A stretch of DNA of 64,000 bases from Marivita sp. (GTDB lineage Bacteria > Pseudomonadota > Alphaproteobacteria > Rhodobacterales > Rhodobacteraceae), in NCBI RefSeq assembly GCF_020055635.1, contig NZ_JAIPUT010000013.1:26309-90308 (forward strand), read 5' to 3'. This document shows positions 42,883 through 51,435 of this stretch, one piece after another (position 1 is the first letter of the stretch; each line of letters starts with the position of its first letter). Under the pieces are notes generated by a model. The model saw only the letters and a list, made by a program, of their open reading frames with translations. It searched no databases and was not told the DNA's origin. Made by a program: the position numbers and the translations under genes.

Positions 42883-43458
42883 GTGGTTCACAATCCGTCG
42901 AGGTATGCCTGCATGCCGCTTGGTGTCGTGATCCGGCGAAAGCCGGGCGTGACCCGTTGGGCCAAGTGGGCTTGGAAAGCGGTCGGTGTTCTGCCGGGTG
43001 CTGGCGATGCCGACTGGCGCGAACTGCGCCGTGACGGCGAAAGCGTCGAATTCCACGCCGCGACCCCGCTTCTCGAACTGCACGGCGCCGAGACCGATGC
43101 TTATGTCCACGGGCTCGCGGCGCAGGTGCCCTGCGTCTACGTGGTGCTGCGTCACGCCACCGGGGCCGAGGCGGCGATCGCCCCGCTCGACGTGGTGCTG
43201 GTGACGGCCTCGCCCTACGAGGCGCAGGATTATTGCGACAGCGGCGAAGAGATCGTCGAAAAGGTTGCCATGCCCGACGGGCTGATGGCCTGGGTTCAGG
43301 ATTTCATCGACCAGCATCACATCGAGGAAGAGTTCAAGAAGCGCCGCCGCGACCGGGTGCGCACCGACAAGGTCGAACACAGTGTCGGCGACCCGCGCGT
43401 CAAGCAACTGACCGATGTCTATCTTGCGCCCCAGGCCCGAAAGGAAAGGCTGAATTGA
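42883..43458 (+). CDS. DUF3305 protein of the formate dehydrogenase cluster
   Basis: 191 residues from a GTG start at 42883 with GGGAGG 6 bases before it; the first ATG (MPLGVVIRR) is 10 codons later and is possible. The sequence MPLGVVIRRKPGVTRWAKWAWKAVGVLPGAG is the signature start of DUF3305 proteins, which occur almost only beside FdhABC genes. No signal peptide; cytoplasmic. It probably helps maturation of the formate dehydrogenase. The TGA overlaps the TTG start of the DUF3306 gene. Confidence 0.9.
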   Translation: MVHNPSRYACMPLGVVIRRKPGVTRWAKWAWKAVGVLPGAGDADWRELRRDGESVEFHAATPLLELHGAETDAYVHGLAAQVPCVYVVLRHATGAEAAIAPLDVVLVTASPYEAQDYCDSGEEIVEKVAMPDGLMAWVQDFIDQHHIEEEFKKRRRDRVRTDKVEHSVGDPRVKQLTDVYLAPQARKERLN

Positions 43459-44120
43459 CCCGCGCCGCTGATTTCTGGTCCCGCCGCAAGGCGAAGGTTC
43501 AAGACGAGGAGCAGGCCGCCCTGCGCACCGAGGAAGCGCGCGTCGCTGCCCTGCAAGAGGCCGAACAGGCCGAGAAAAGCGATGCGGAGCTTCTCGCGGA
43601 ACTGGGCCTGCCCGATCCCGACACGCTCGGGTCCGGTGCCGATTTCAAGGCGTTCATGGCCAAGGCCGTGCCCGACCGTATTCGCCGCCGCGCTTTGCGC
43701 CGCCTTTGGATCAGCAACCCGGCGCTGGCCAATCTGGATGGGCTGCTGGATTATGGCGAGGATTTCACCGACAGTGCCAAGGTGCTCGAGAACATGCAGA
43801 CCGCCTATCAGGTCGGTAAAGGCATGATGGCGCATGTCGAGGAGCTGGCCCGTCAGGCCGACGCCGCGGATGCGGAACCCGAGGCGGAATCCGAAACGCT
43901 GCCCGAGTCCGAAGCCGCGCCCGAAACGGAAACCGCACCCGCAACCGATCCCGAACCGCTGATCGCGCAGCATGACGCGCCGGACGTGGGGCATGGCGAT
44001 CGCGACCGGGCGGCCTTTGCCCCCGAAACCGGATTCGAACCCGAAGCCGACACCGAAACAGCGCCCCCCCGCCGCCGGATGCGATTTGCCTTCGGCGCGA
44101 GCGATGGGGCCGGGGCATGA
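43455..44120 (+). CDS. DUF3306 protein of the formate dehydrogenase cluster
   Basis: 221 residues from a TTG start that overlaps the DUF3305 stop. The core ADFWSRRKAKV, then FKAFMAKAVPDRIRRRALRRLWISNPALANLDGLLDYGEDF (in parts) is typical of DUF3306. The C-terminal 80 residues are a low-complexity stretch rich in Glu, Pro, Ala and Thr, ending in a basic patch (PRRRMRFAFG). Function is not known beyond its strict association with FDH maturation. Its stop overlaps the torD ATG. Confidence 0.88.
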   Translation: MTRAADFWSRRKAKVQDEEQAALRTEEARVAALQEAEQAEKSDAELLAELGLPDPDTLGSGADFKAFMAKAVPDRIRRRALRRLWISNPALANLDGLLDYGEDFTDSAKVLENMQTAYQVGKGMMAHVEELARQADAADAEPEAESETLPESEAAPETETAPATDPEPLIAQHDAPDVGHGDRDRAAFAPETGFEPEADTETAPPRRRMRFAFGASDGAGA

Positions 44121-44752
44121 GCGCAGGAGCCGACCCAGCCATGGAGCAACGCAGCATGACCGACGCCATCGCCCAGGAAGACAGGCTGCGCGCCGATCTT
44201 TACGATTTCCTGGGCGTGCTTCTGGCCGGGCCGCCCAATCAGGCATTGCTGGACCAAAGCGCGAAACTGTCGGGCGACGAGACCGACCTTGGCACCGCCA
44301 TCGGCGCGCTGTCGCGGATCGCGCAGCACACGCGCCAGCCTGCCGTGGAACGCGAATTCAACGCGCTGTTCATCGGGCTGGGGCGGGGCGAATTGCTGCC
44401 CTATGCCAGCTATTACCTGACCGGGTTCCTGAACGAGAAGCCGCTTGCGGCGCTGCGCCGGGACATGGCCGCGCGCTCGATGACGCGGGCCGAAAACGTC
44501 TATGAGCCCGAAGACAACATCGCCTCGCTGATGGAGATGATGGCCGGGATGATCACCGGCCGCTTCGGTGCGTCGCCGGCCTCGCTGGGCGATCAGAAGA
44601 CGTTTTTCAACAGACATGTCGGCCCATGGGCCGGGCATTTCTTCAGTGATTTGGAGGCCGCGAAGAACTCGGTTTTCTATGCTCCCGTCGGCGCCGTCGG
44701 CCGGGTGTTCATGGAGATCGAGGCCGAGGGTTTCCGAATGAGCGCGGAGTGA
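44117..44752 (+). CDS. TorD/DmsD-family molybdoenzyme chaperone
   Basis: 211 residues, all helical. Typical TorD features are YDFLGVLLAGPPN, EREFNALFIGLGRGELLPYASYYLTGFL (in parts) and EPEDNIASLMEMM. Such chaperones bind the Tat signal of a molybdoenzyme and hold it until cofactor insertion; the likely client is FdhA, encoded next but one. The ATG overlaps the DUF3306 stop. Residue Met14 is an alternative start. Confidence 0.92.
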   Translation: MSAGADPAMEQRSMTDAIAQEDRLRADLYDFLGVLLAGPPNQALLDQSAKLSGDETDLGTAIGALSRIAQHTRQPAVEREFNALFIGLGRGELLPYASYYLTGFLNEKPLAALRRDMAARSMTRAENVYEPEDNIASLMEMMAGMITGRFGASPASLGDQKTFFNRHVGPWAGHFFSDLEAAKNSVFYAPVGAVGRVFMEIEAEGFRMSAE

Positions 44753-44802
44753 TCCGCATTCACCGGCGGGCAACCGCCATCTGCAACGAGAGGAGGACTC
44801 TC

Positions 44803-44994
44803 ATGTCAAAGAAGGTTGAGGATGGCGCCAGCCGTCGCGATTTTCTCAAAATGGCCGCCACCGGCGCGCCCGCGGTCGCGGTCGTGACGGCTGTGAGCGG
44901 CGGGCAGGCCGAAGCGGCCACGCCCGATCCCGCATCCGAACGGATGCAGGACACCGCGCATACGCGCGCGTACTTCGACTCTGCCCGGTTCTGA
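44803..44994 (+). CDS. Small Tat-signal protein before fdhA (FdhX-like)
   Basis: 63 residues from the ATG at 44803, preceded by GAGGAGG. A twin-arginine motif SRRDFLKM (residues 10-17) precedes a hydrophobic stretch; the short mature part ends with YFDSARF. Such small proteins sit between torD and fdhA in many FdhABC clusters and are called FdhX in Shewanella. The job is not established; it may be a minor subunit or escort of FdhA. Confidence 0.85.
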   Translation: MSKKVEDGASRRDFLKMAATGAPAVAVVTAVSGGQAEAATPDPASERMQDTAHTRAYFDSARF

Positions 44995-45107
44995 ACCGGA
45001 CAAGGTCATCCCGCTCTGCCGGCGACTGGTTGCGATAGGCCCGACTGCCGGCGGTCAACTTAGTACCCAGCAAGCCCATTCGGGCACGCTCGGGAGGAGA
45101 AACAGAC

Positions 45108-48005
45108 ATGCTTAGGAAAAAGACCAACGGGGTTGCGAGACGCTCCCAGCGGACCAGTATCCTGTCCGAGGTCGTCGGGAATTCCGTCGACCGCCGCGCC
45201 TTTCTGCGCGGCTCCGGTCTGGCCATTGGTGGCCTGGCCGCAATCGGTGCCACGGGCGGCACCGTAACCCGCGCAAGCGCTGCCTCGGCGGCCCAGGGCG
45301 CGGTCGATACCATCAAATCCGTCTGCACGCATTGCTCGGTCGGCTGCACCGTCGTCGCCGAAGTTCAGGACGGCGTCTGGGTCGGCCAGGAACCGGGCTG
45401 GGACAGCCCGTTCAACCTCGGGGCGCATTGCGCCAAGGGCGCATCGGTGCGCGAGCACGCGCATGGCGAACGCCGCCTGAAATACCCGATGAAGAAAGAG
45501 GGTGGCGAATGGAAGCGCATCAGCTGGGAGCAGGCGATCGACGAGGTCGGCGACCAGATGCTTTCGATCCGCGAGGAAAGCGGCCCCGACAGCGTCTATT
45601 GGCTGGGCAGCGCCAAGCACAATAACGAACAGGCCTACCTGTTCCGCAAGTTCGCCGCCTACTGGGGCACGAACAACGTGGACCACCAGGCCCGGATCTG
45701 CCACTCCACCACGGTGGCGGGGGTTGCGAATACATGGGGCTACGGCGCCATGACCAATTCCTACAACGACATCCACAAATCCCAGGCGATCTTCATCATC
45801 GGCGGCAATCCCGCCGAGGCGCACCCGGTCAGCCTGCTGCATGTCCTCAAGGCCAAGGAGCAGAACAACGCGCCGCTGATCGTGTGCGATCCGCGTTTCA
45901 CCCGCACCGCGGCCCATGCCGACGAATATGTGCGCTTCCGTCCCGGCACCGACGTGGCGCTGGTCTGGGGGCTTCTGTGGCACATCTTCGAGAACGGCTG
46001 GGAGGACAAGGAGTTCATCCGCACCCGTGTCTGGGGCATGGACCAGATCCGCTCCGAAGTGGCCAAATGGACCCCCGAAGAGGTCGAGCGCGTCACCGGC
46101 ACGCCGGGCAGCCAGCTCGAGCGCGTCGCGCGCACCCTGGCCAACAATCGCCCCGGCACCGTGATCTGGTGCATGGGCGGCACCCAGCACACCAACGGCA
46201 ACAACAACACCCGTGCCTATTGCATCCTGCAGCTGGCGCTGGGCAACATGGGCCGCTCGGGCGGTGGCACCAACATCTTCCGCGGTCATGACAACGTGCA
46301 GGGTGCAACCGACCTTGGCGTGCTGTCGCACACGCTGCCGGGCTATTACGGCCTGTCGGCGGGCGCATGGGGCCACTGGGCCCGTGTCTGGGAAGAAGAC
46401 CCCGAATGGCTGGCCGCACAGTTCGACACGCTGAAAGGCGCGGACGGCAAGGAAAAGTCGCTCCAGAACCTCAAGGGCATCCCGGTCAGCCGCTGGATCG
46501 ACGGCGTGCTGGAAGACACCGAGAACATGGACCAGCCCAACAAGGTGCGGGCCATGGTGCTGTGGGGCCACGCGCCCAACTCGCAGACCCGCATGACCGA
46601 GATGAAGACGGCGATGGAAAAGCTCGACATGCTTGTCGTGATCGATCCCTACCCGACGGTCTCGGCGGTGCTCAATGATCGCACCGACGGTGTCTATCTT
46701 CTGCCCGCGGCCACGCAGTTCGAAACCCGTGGCTCGGTCACGGCCTCGAACCGCTCGCTGCAATGGCGCGACAAGGTCGTCGAGCCGCTGTTCGAGTGCA
46801 AGACCGATCACGAGATCATCGGCCTGTTCTCGAAGAAGTTCGGCTTCCATGACCGCATCTTCCGCAATATCGCGCTGGAGGATGACGGGGTGACACCCGA
46901 TATCGAGGACACCCTGCGCGAGATCAATCGCGGGATGTGGACCATCGGTTACACCGGCCAGAGCCCCGAGCGGCTCAAGATGCACATGGCCAACCAGCAC
47001 ACGTTCGACCGCACCAGCCTTCAGGCGATCGGCGGTCCGGCGGATGGCGATTACTACGGCCTGCCATGGCCAAGCTGGGGCACGCCCGAGATGAACCATC
47101 CCGGCACGCCGAACCTTTACGACATGTCCAAACCCGTCAGTAAGGGTGGCCTGACCTTCCGCGCCCGTTTCGGGGTGGAACGCGATGGCGACAACCTTCT
47201 GGCCGAGGGCGTCTTCAGCGAGGGTTCGGAAATCCAGGACGGCTATCCCGAGTTCACCATGCAGATGCTGATGGATCTGGGCTGGGATGGCGACCTGACG
47301 GATGACGAACGCGCCACGATCGACGCGATCGCCGGTCCGGATACCAACTGGAAAACCGACCTTTCGGGCGGGATCCAGCGGGTCGCGATCAAGCATGAAT
47401 GCGCACCCTTCGGCAATGCCAAGGCCCGCGCGGTGGTGTGGACCTTCCCCGATCCGGTGCCCCTGCACCGCGAGCCGCTCTATACGAACCGGCGCGATCT
47501 GGTCGCGGATTATCCCACCTACGAGGACCGGCACGACTATCGTCTGCCCACCCTCTATGCGTCGATCCAGAAGAACGACTTCGCCAAGGATTACCCGATC
47601 ATCCTGACATCGGGGCGTCTGGTCGAATACGAGGGCGGCGGGGATGAAACCCGGTCCAACCCTTGGCTGGCCGAACTTCAGCAGGACATGTTCGTCGAAA
47701 TCAACCCGCGGGATGCCAATAATCTCGGGGTGCGTGACGGCGCGCAGGTCTGGGTCGAAGGGCCCGAGGGCGGCAAGGTCAAGGTCATGGCCATGGTCAC
47801 CGAACGGGTGGGCGAGGGCGTTGCCTTCATGCCCTTCCATTTCGGCGGCCATTACCAGGGCGAAGACCGTCGGAGCAAATATCCCGACGGTGCGGACCCC
47901 TATGTTCTGGGTGAATCATGCAATACCGCCCAGACATACGGCTACGACTCTGTCACCCAGATGCAGGAGACCAAGGCGACTCTCTGCAAGATCAGCGCAG
48001 CATAA
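45108..48005 (+). CDS. fdhA: Formate dehydrogenase catalytic subunit (Mo/W-bis-MGD)
   Basis: 965 residues. A Tat signal (VDRRAFLRGSG, Arg29-Arg30) sends it to the periplasm. The N-terminal [4Fe-4S] site has Cys73, Cys76, Cys80 and Cys108. The active-site Cys198 and His199 lie in ARICHSTTVAGVANT, so this is a cysteine, not selenocysteine, enzyme. Molybdopterin dinucleotide-binding segments and the C-terminal molybdopterin-binding domain (ILTSGRLVEYEGGGDETR; VEINPRDANNLGVRDG) are complete. It oxidises formate to CO2 and passes electrons to FdhB and FdhC. GGGAGGAG precedes the ATG. Confidence 0.96.
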   Translation: MLRKKTNGVARRSQRTSILSEVVGNSVDRRAFLRGSGLAIGGLAAIGATGGTVTRASAASAAQGAVDTIKSVCTHCSVGCTVVAEVQDGVWVGQEPGWDSPFNLGAHCAKGASVREHAHGERRLKYPMKKEGGEWKRISWEQAIDEVGDQMLSIREESGPDSVYWLGSAKHNNEQAYLFRKFAAYWGTNNVDHQARICHSTTVAGVANTWGYGAMTNSYNDIHKSQAIFIIGGNPAEAHPVSLLHVLKAKEQNNAPLIVCDPRFTRTAAHADEYVRFRPGTDVALVWGLLWHIFENGWEDKEFIRTRVWGMDQIRSEVAKWTPEEVERVTGTPGSQLERVARTLANNRPGTVIWCMGGTQHTNGNNNTRAYCILQLALGNMGRSGGGTNIFRGHDNVQGATDLGVLSHTLPGYYGLSAGAWGHWARVWEEDPEWLAAQFDTLKGADGKEKSLQNLKGIPVSRWIDGVLEDTENMDQPNKVRAMVLWGHAPNSQTRMTEMKTAMEKLDMLVVIDPYPTVSAVLNDRTDGVYLLPAATQFETRGSVTASNRSLQWRDKVVEPLFECKTDHEIIGLFSKKFGFHDRIFRNIALEDDGVTPDIEDTLREINRGMWTIGYTGQSPERLKMHMANQHTFDRTSLQAIGGPADGDYYGLPWPSWGTPEMNHPGTPNLYDMSKPVSKGGLTFRARFGVERDGDNLLAEGVFSEGSEIQDGYPEFTMQMLMDLGWDGDLTDDERATIDAIAGPDTNWKTDLSGGIQRVAIKHECAPFGNAKARAVVWTFPDPVPLHREPLYTNRRDLVADYPTYEDRHDYRLPTLYASIQKNDFAKDYPIILTSGRLVEYEGGGDETRSNPWLAELQQDMFVEINPRDANNLGVRDGAQVWVEGPEGGKVKVMAMVTERVGEGVAFMPFHFGGHYQGEDRRSKYPDGADPYVLGESCNTAQTYGYDSVTQMQETKATLCKISAA

Positions 48006-48017
48006 GGAGAAACGGAA

Positions 48018-48611
48018 ATGGCTAGAGCTAAATTCCTCTGTGACGCCGAACGCTGCATTGAATGCAACGCCTGCGTCACCGCGTGCAAGAACGAACATGA
48101 AGTGCCCTGGGGCATCAACCGGCGCCGGGTCGTGACCATCGAGGATGGCAAACCCGGCGAGCGGTCGATCTCGGTGGCCTGCATGCATTGTTCCGACGCG
48201 CCCTGCATGGCGGTCTGCCCCGTGGACTGCTTTTACCAGACCGAAGACGGTGTGGTCCTGCACTCCAAGGATCTGTGCATCGGGTGCGGTTATTGCTTCT
48301 ATGCGTGCCCCTTCGGTGCGCCGCAATTCCCGCAGGCCGGCAATTTCGGCAGCCGTGGCAAGATGGACAAATGCACCTTCTGCGCCGGCGGTCCCGAAGA
48401 CAATAACAGCCAGGCCGAGTTCCAGAAATACGGGCGCAACCGGATCGCCGAGGGCAAACTGCCCATCTGCGCCGAGATGTGCTCGACCAAGGCGCTTCTG
48501 GCGGGGGATGGCGACGTCGTGTCGGGCATCTACCGCGAACGCGTCGTGGCCCGCGGCTTCGGCAGCGGGGCCTGGGGCTGGGGCACCGCCTATGAGCAAA
48601 AGGGCGGCTGA
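48018..48611 (+). CDS. fdhB: Formate dehydrogenase iron-sulfur subunit
   Basis: 197 residues. Four [4Fe-4S] binding groups of the FdnH/HybA type: CIECNACVTACKNEH, CMHCSDAPCMAVCPVDC, CIGCGYCFYACPFGAP, and CTFC with the later CAEMCSTKA. No signal; it is exported with FdhA by the Tat signal of that subunit. It conducts electrons from FdhA to the membrane subunit. It starts 12 bases after fdhA. Unlike FdnH it has no C-terminal membrane helix. Confidence 0.96.
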   Translation: MARAKFLCDAERCIECNACVTACKNEHEVPWGINRRRVVTIEDGKPGERSISVACMHCSDAPCMAVCPVDCFYQTEDGVVLHSKDLCIGCGYCFYACPFGAPQFPQAGNFGSRGKMDKCTFCAGGPEDNNSQAEFQKYGRNRIAEGKLPICAEMCSTKALLAGDGDVVSGIYRERVVARGFGSGAWGWGTAYEQKGG

Positions 48612-48625
48612 TCCTTTCGGCTTGC

Positions 48626-48688
48626 GGGGCGCGGCTGGCCGCGCCCCCGGCCCGTGACATGCGGGCGGGCGGCCAAGCGTGCCGCCCG
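48626..48688 (+). repeat. Two intercistronic hairpins between fdhB and fdhC
   Basis: A 10-bp stem GGGGCGCGGC / GCCGCGCCCC (48626-48647) and an 8-bp stem CGGGCGGC / GCCGCCCG (48666-48688) lie in the 117-base gap. There is no U tract, so they more likely stabilise the upstream mRNA than end it, giving more FdhA/B than FdhC. Confidence 0.55.
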
Positions 48689-48728
48689 TCCTGCATTGCC
48701 ATTAACCTGATATATCGGACAGATCGCC

Positions 48729-49970
48729 ATGACCCGTCTTCTGTATACGTTTATCCTGTCCCTGTTGCTGGCCGCGCCCCTTGCCGGGCCTGGAACCGCG
48801 CAGGACACGACCTCTGATTCCGGCGCCGCCTCGGGTGGCACGCAGGGCGACCGCGCCGCAACCGGTGGCGCGCCCACATTGGAAGACATCCTTGCCCGCC
48901 AGCGCGGCGAGACGGTCGATAACGAGTTCCGGCGCGGCACCTCTGAGGGGGCGGGCGAATCCGCGCCCGGCCTCGGCCCTCTGGGCGGGGTGTCGGATTC
49001 CGATGTCTGGCGCGATCTGCGCTTCAACGACGCGAATGTGAAGGTCTCGGCCGGGGGCGATGAGGCCAAGGTTCTGGTGCAGGATGCCGGCATGGCCTGG
49101 CTGCAATTCCGCGAGGGTCCGCTTGTGACCTATGGCGGCTGGGGCCTTGTGGCGGTGCTGGGCCTTCTGGTGCTGTTTTACCTCTTTCGCGGCAAGATCC
49201 GCATCGACGGCGAAAAGACCGGCCGCACGGTGACGCGCTTCGCCTTTATCGAACGCTTCGCCCATTGGCTGATGGCGGGGTCCTTCATCGTGCTGGGCAT
49301 TACCGGGCTGGTTTCGCTCATGGGGCGTCAATTCCTGATCCCGGCCTTCGGGCATGAGGCGTTCTCGACCATCGCACTCGCCTCGAAATGGGTGCATAAC
49401 AATTTCGCCTGGGCCTTCATGCTGGGTCTCGTCATGGCCTTCGTCATGTGGGTGGCACATAACATTCCCAACCGGACCGACCTCAAGTGGCTGGCGGTGG
49501 GGGGCGGCATCTTCACATCCGGCGTGCATCCTCCGGCGCGCAAGTTCAATGCCGGACAGAAGCTGATCTTCTGGTCGGTGATGGTGCTGGGCGTGTCGAT
49601 CTCGGTCTCGGGGGTATCGCTTCTGTTTCCCTTCGAAATTCCGATGTTCGCCAAGACCTTCGTGATCCTCAACGACACCGGATTGCCGCAGTTGCTGGGC
49701 TTTGGGGTTCTGCCCACCGACCTTGCGCCGCACCAGGAAATGCAGCTTTCGCAGGCCTGGCACGCGATCGTCGGCTTCGTGCTGATGGGCATCATCCTCG
49801 CGCATATCTATATCGGCTCGGTCGGCATGGAAGGCGCGTTCGATGCCATGGGCTCGGGCGAGGTCGAAGAGCAATGGGCGCGCGAACACCACGGCCTGTG
49901 GCTCGAGGAGCTTCAGGAAAAAGGCGAGGCCCCCGTGAGGGACGGCAAGGCGGCGACACCGGCGGAATAA
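48729..49970 (+). CDS. fdhC: Formate dehydrogenase cytochrome b556 subunit
   Basis: 413 residues: a signal peptide (about 1-24), roughly 100 residues of low-complexity periplasmic sequence, a first helix (TYGGWGLVAVLGLLVLFYLF), then the FdnI/FdoI-type diheme core with His in ERFAHWLMAG, KWVHNNF, QAWHAIVGF and LAHIYIG. It passes electrons to quinone. The long N-terminal extension is larger than in E. coli FdnI. The WD40-cytochrome gene starts 3 bases after its stop. Confidence 0.94.
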   Translation: MTRLLYTFILSLLLAAPLAGPGTAQDTTSDSGAASGGTQGDRAATGGAPTLEDILARQRGETVDNEFRRGTSEGAGESAPGLGPLGGVSDSDVWRDLRFNDANVKVSAGGDEAKVLVQDAGMAWLQFREGPLVTYGGWGLVAVLGLLVLFYLFRGKIRIDGEKTGRTVTRFAFIERFAHWLMAGSFIVLGITGLVSLMGRQFLIPAFGHEAFSTIALASKWVHNNFAWAFMLGLVMAFVMWVAHNIPNRTDLKWLAVGGGIFTSGVHPPARKFNAGQKLIFWSVMVLGVSISVSGVSLLFPFEIPMFAKTFVILNDTGLPQLLGFGVLPTDLAPHQEMQLSQAWHAIVGFVLMGIILAHIYIGSVGMEGAFDAMGSGEVEEQWAREHHGLWLEELQEKGEAPVRDGKAATPAE

Positions 49971-49973
49971 GCG

Positions 49974-51296
49974 ATGTTCAGGCCGGTCCTTGCCTTGATG
50001 CTCTGCATGTCCGGGGCCCTCGGTGCCGCCGCGCAGGACTTCACCACGCTCAAGGGTCATGGCGGCCCGATCATGGGCGTGGCCCATGACGATGCGCGCG
50101 GGCAGGTGGCGACAGCCAGTTTCGACAACTCCGTCGGGCTTTGGCGCGGGCGCGAACCACGCTGGCTCGAGGGGCATGGCGCGGCCGTCAACACGGTGAT
50201 CTTTCTGGCGCCGGGGCGGTTGGCCTCGGGGGGCGACGATTTCGCGGTGATCCTGTGGGATATCGACAGCGGCGCGGCCACCCGGCGCGACGGTCACAAG
50301 GGCAAGGTCGCGGCGCTGGCGCAATCGCCCGATGGGGCGCTGCTGGCCTCGGCCAGCTGGGACGGCAGCATCGGCCTCTGGCCGCTTACGGGCGAAGCCG
50401 CGCCACGTTTCCTCAAGGGGCATGACGCCGGGGTGAACGCCGTGGCCTTCGGCGCGCGGGGCAACCGGCTCTATTCGGCCTCGGCGGATGGAACGATCCG
50501 GATCTGGAACACGGATGACGGCAGCAACCGGATTCTCGCCAATCACGGCTTTGGCGTGAACCGCTTTATCCTGGGGCCGGATGACGGCTGGCTGGCCTAT
50601 GGCGCGGTCGATGGCGTCACCCGTGTGATCGACCCCGAAAGCGGCGCGCAGATCGCCGATTTCTCGCTTGATCGCCGCCCGATCCTTTCCATGGCGCATC
50701 ACGCGCCAACCGCCCAGCTCGCGGTGGGCGACGGGCATGGCTTCATCATGATGATCGACAGCGCTCAATGGCGCATCGCCCGCGATTTCCGCGCCATGCG
50801 CCGCGGTCCGGTCTGGGCGCTGGCCTTCGCCGATGACGGCGCCTCGATCCTGGCGGGAGGGCTTGACGACGTGGTCTATTCCTGGCCCGTCGCCATGCTG
50901 AGCGAATTCGATCCGGCGGGCGGGGAGCAACGCAGCTTCCTGCGTGATCCTGCGACAATGCCCAATGGCGAGCGCCAGTTCATGCGCAAATGCTCGGTCT
51001 GCCATGCGCTGACGCCGCCGCCCTCGCGCAAGGCGGGGCCGACGCTATATGATGTGTTCGGGCGCAAGGCGGGGGCGCTGCCGGGCTATCCCTATTCCGA
51101 TACGCTGGCGGGCGCGGATATCACCTGGTCGGATGACACGATCGACGCGCTGTTCGACATCGGTCCGGACCATTTCATCCCCGGCTCGAAGATGCCGATG
51201 CAACGTATCACCGACCCCTCCGACCGCGACGATCTCGTCGCCTTCCTGCGCAAGGCCACGGCGCCGGATTCATCATCCCCCCAACAGGAGAACTGA
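49974..51296 (+). CDS. WD40-repeat protein fused to a C-terminal cytochrome c
   Basis: 440 residues with a signal peptide (about 1-21, ending AAAQDF). Residues 22-305 form about seven WD40 repeats, such as ASGGDDFAVILWDIDSG, SASWDGSIGLWPL and SASADGTIRIWNT. Residues 325-430 are a class I cytochrome c with CSVCH at 340-344, GPTLYDVFGRKAGALPGYPYS and an axial Met in KMPMQRI. It is periplasmic. It is translated right after fdhC and so belongs to the formate dehydrogenase operon; it may take electrons from, or dock onto, the complex. Confidence 0.9.
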   Translation: MFRPVLALMLCMSGALGAAAQDFTTLKGHGGPIMGVAHDDARGQVATASFDNSVGLWRGREPRWLEGHGAAVNTVIFLAPGRLASGGDDFAVILWDIDSGAATRRDGHKGKVAALAQSPDGALLASASWDGSIGLWPLTGEAAPRFLKGHDAGVNAVAFGARGNRLYSASADGTIRIWNTDDGSNRILANHGFGVNRFILGPDDGWLAYGAVDGVTRVIDPESGAQIADFSLDRRPILSMAHHAPTAQLAVGDGHGFIMMIDSAQWRIARDFRAMRRGPVWALAFADDGASILAGGLDDVVYSWPVAMLSEFDPAGGEQRSFLRDPATMPNGERQFMRKCSVCHALTPPPSRKAGPTLYDVFGRKAGALPGYPYSDTLAGADITWSDDTIDALFDIGPDHFIPGSKMPMQRITDPSDRDDLVAFLRKATAPDSSSPQQEN

Positions 51297-51297
51297 A

Positions 51298-51435
51298 ATG
51301 AAAGCGCTTTATACCGCCCTTGCCGCCTGCGTGGTGATTGCCTTTGCCAGCGACTACATCCTGCACCAGATCGGGTTCTCCAGTCAGGACAGACAATCCG
51401 GTGCCGCCGTTCGCTTGGGTGACGCGGCCGAATGA
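51298..51435 (+). CDS. Small membrane peptide of the formate dehydrogenase operon
   Basis: 45 residues (MKALYTALAACVVIAFASDYIL and a short polar end). It is either a single membrane helix or a small exported peptide. It begins 1 base after the cytochrome stop with AGGAG 8-9 bases before its ATG, and its TGA overlaps the ATG of the response regulator. Two-sided coupling and a good ribosome binding site argue that it is real. No family is recognised. Confidence 0.65.
   Translation: MKALYTALAACVVIAFASDYILHQIGFSSQDRQSGAAVRLGDAAE

Noticed and set aside
45663..45720. Possible selenocysteine codon in fdhA
   Set aside because: The active-site codon is a Cys codon (ARICHS) and the frame has no internal TGA.
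45060..47852. 930-residue frame antisense to fdhA
   Set aside because: Antisense frames stay open because of GC bias at third codon positions; there is no ribosome binding site or recognised domain, and fdhA is complete.
48702..51005. 767-residue frame antisense to fdhC and the WD40-cytochrome gene
   Set aside because: It spans two real genes and their junction and has shadow-type composition rich in His, Arg, Gln and Asp.
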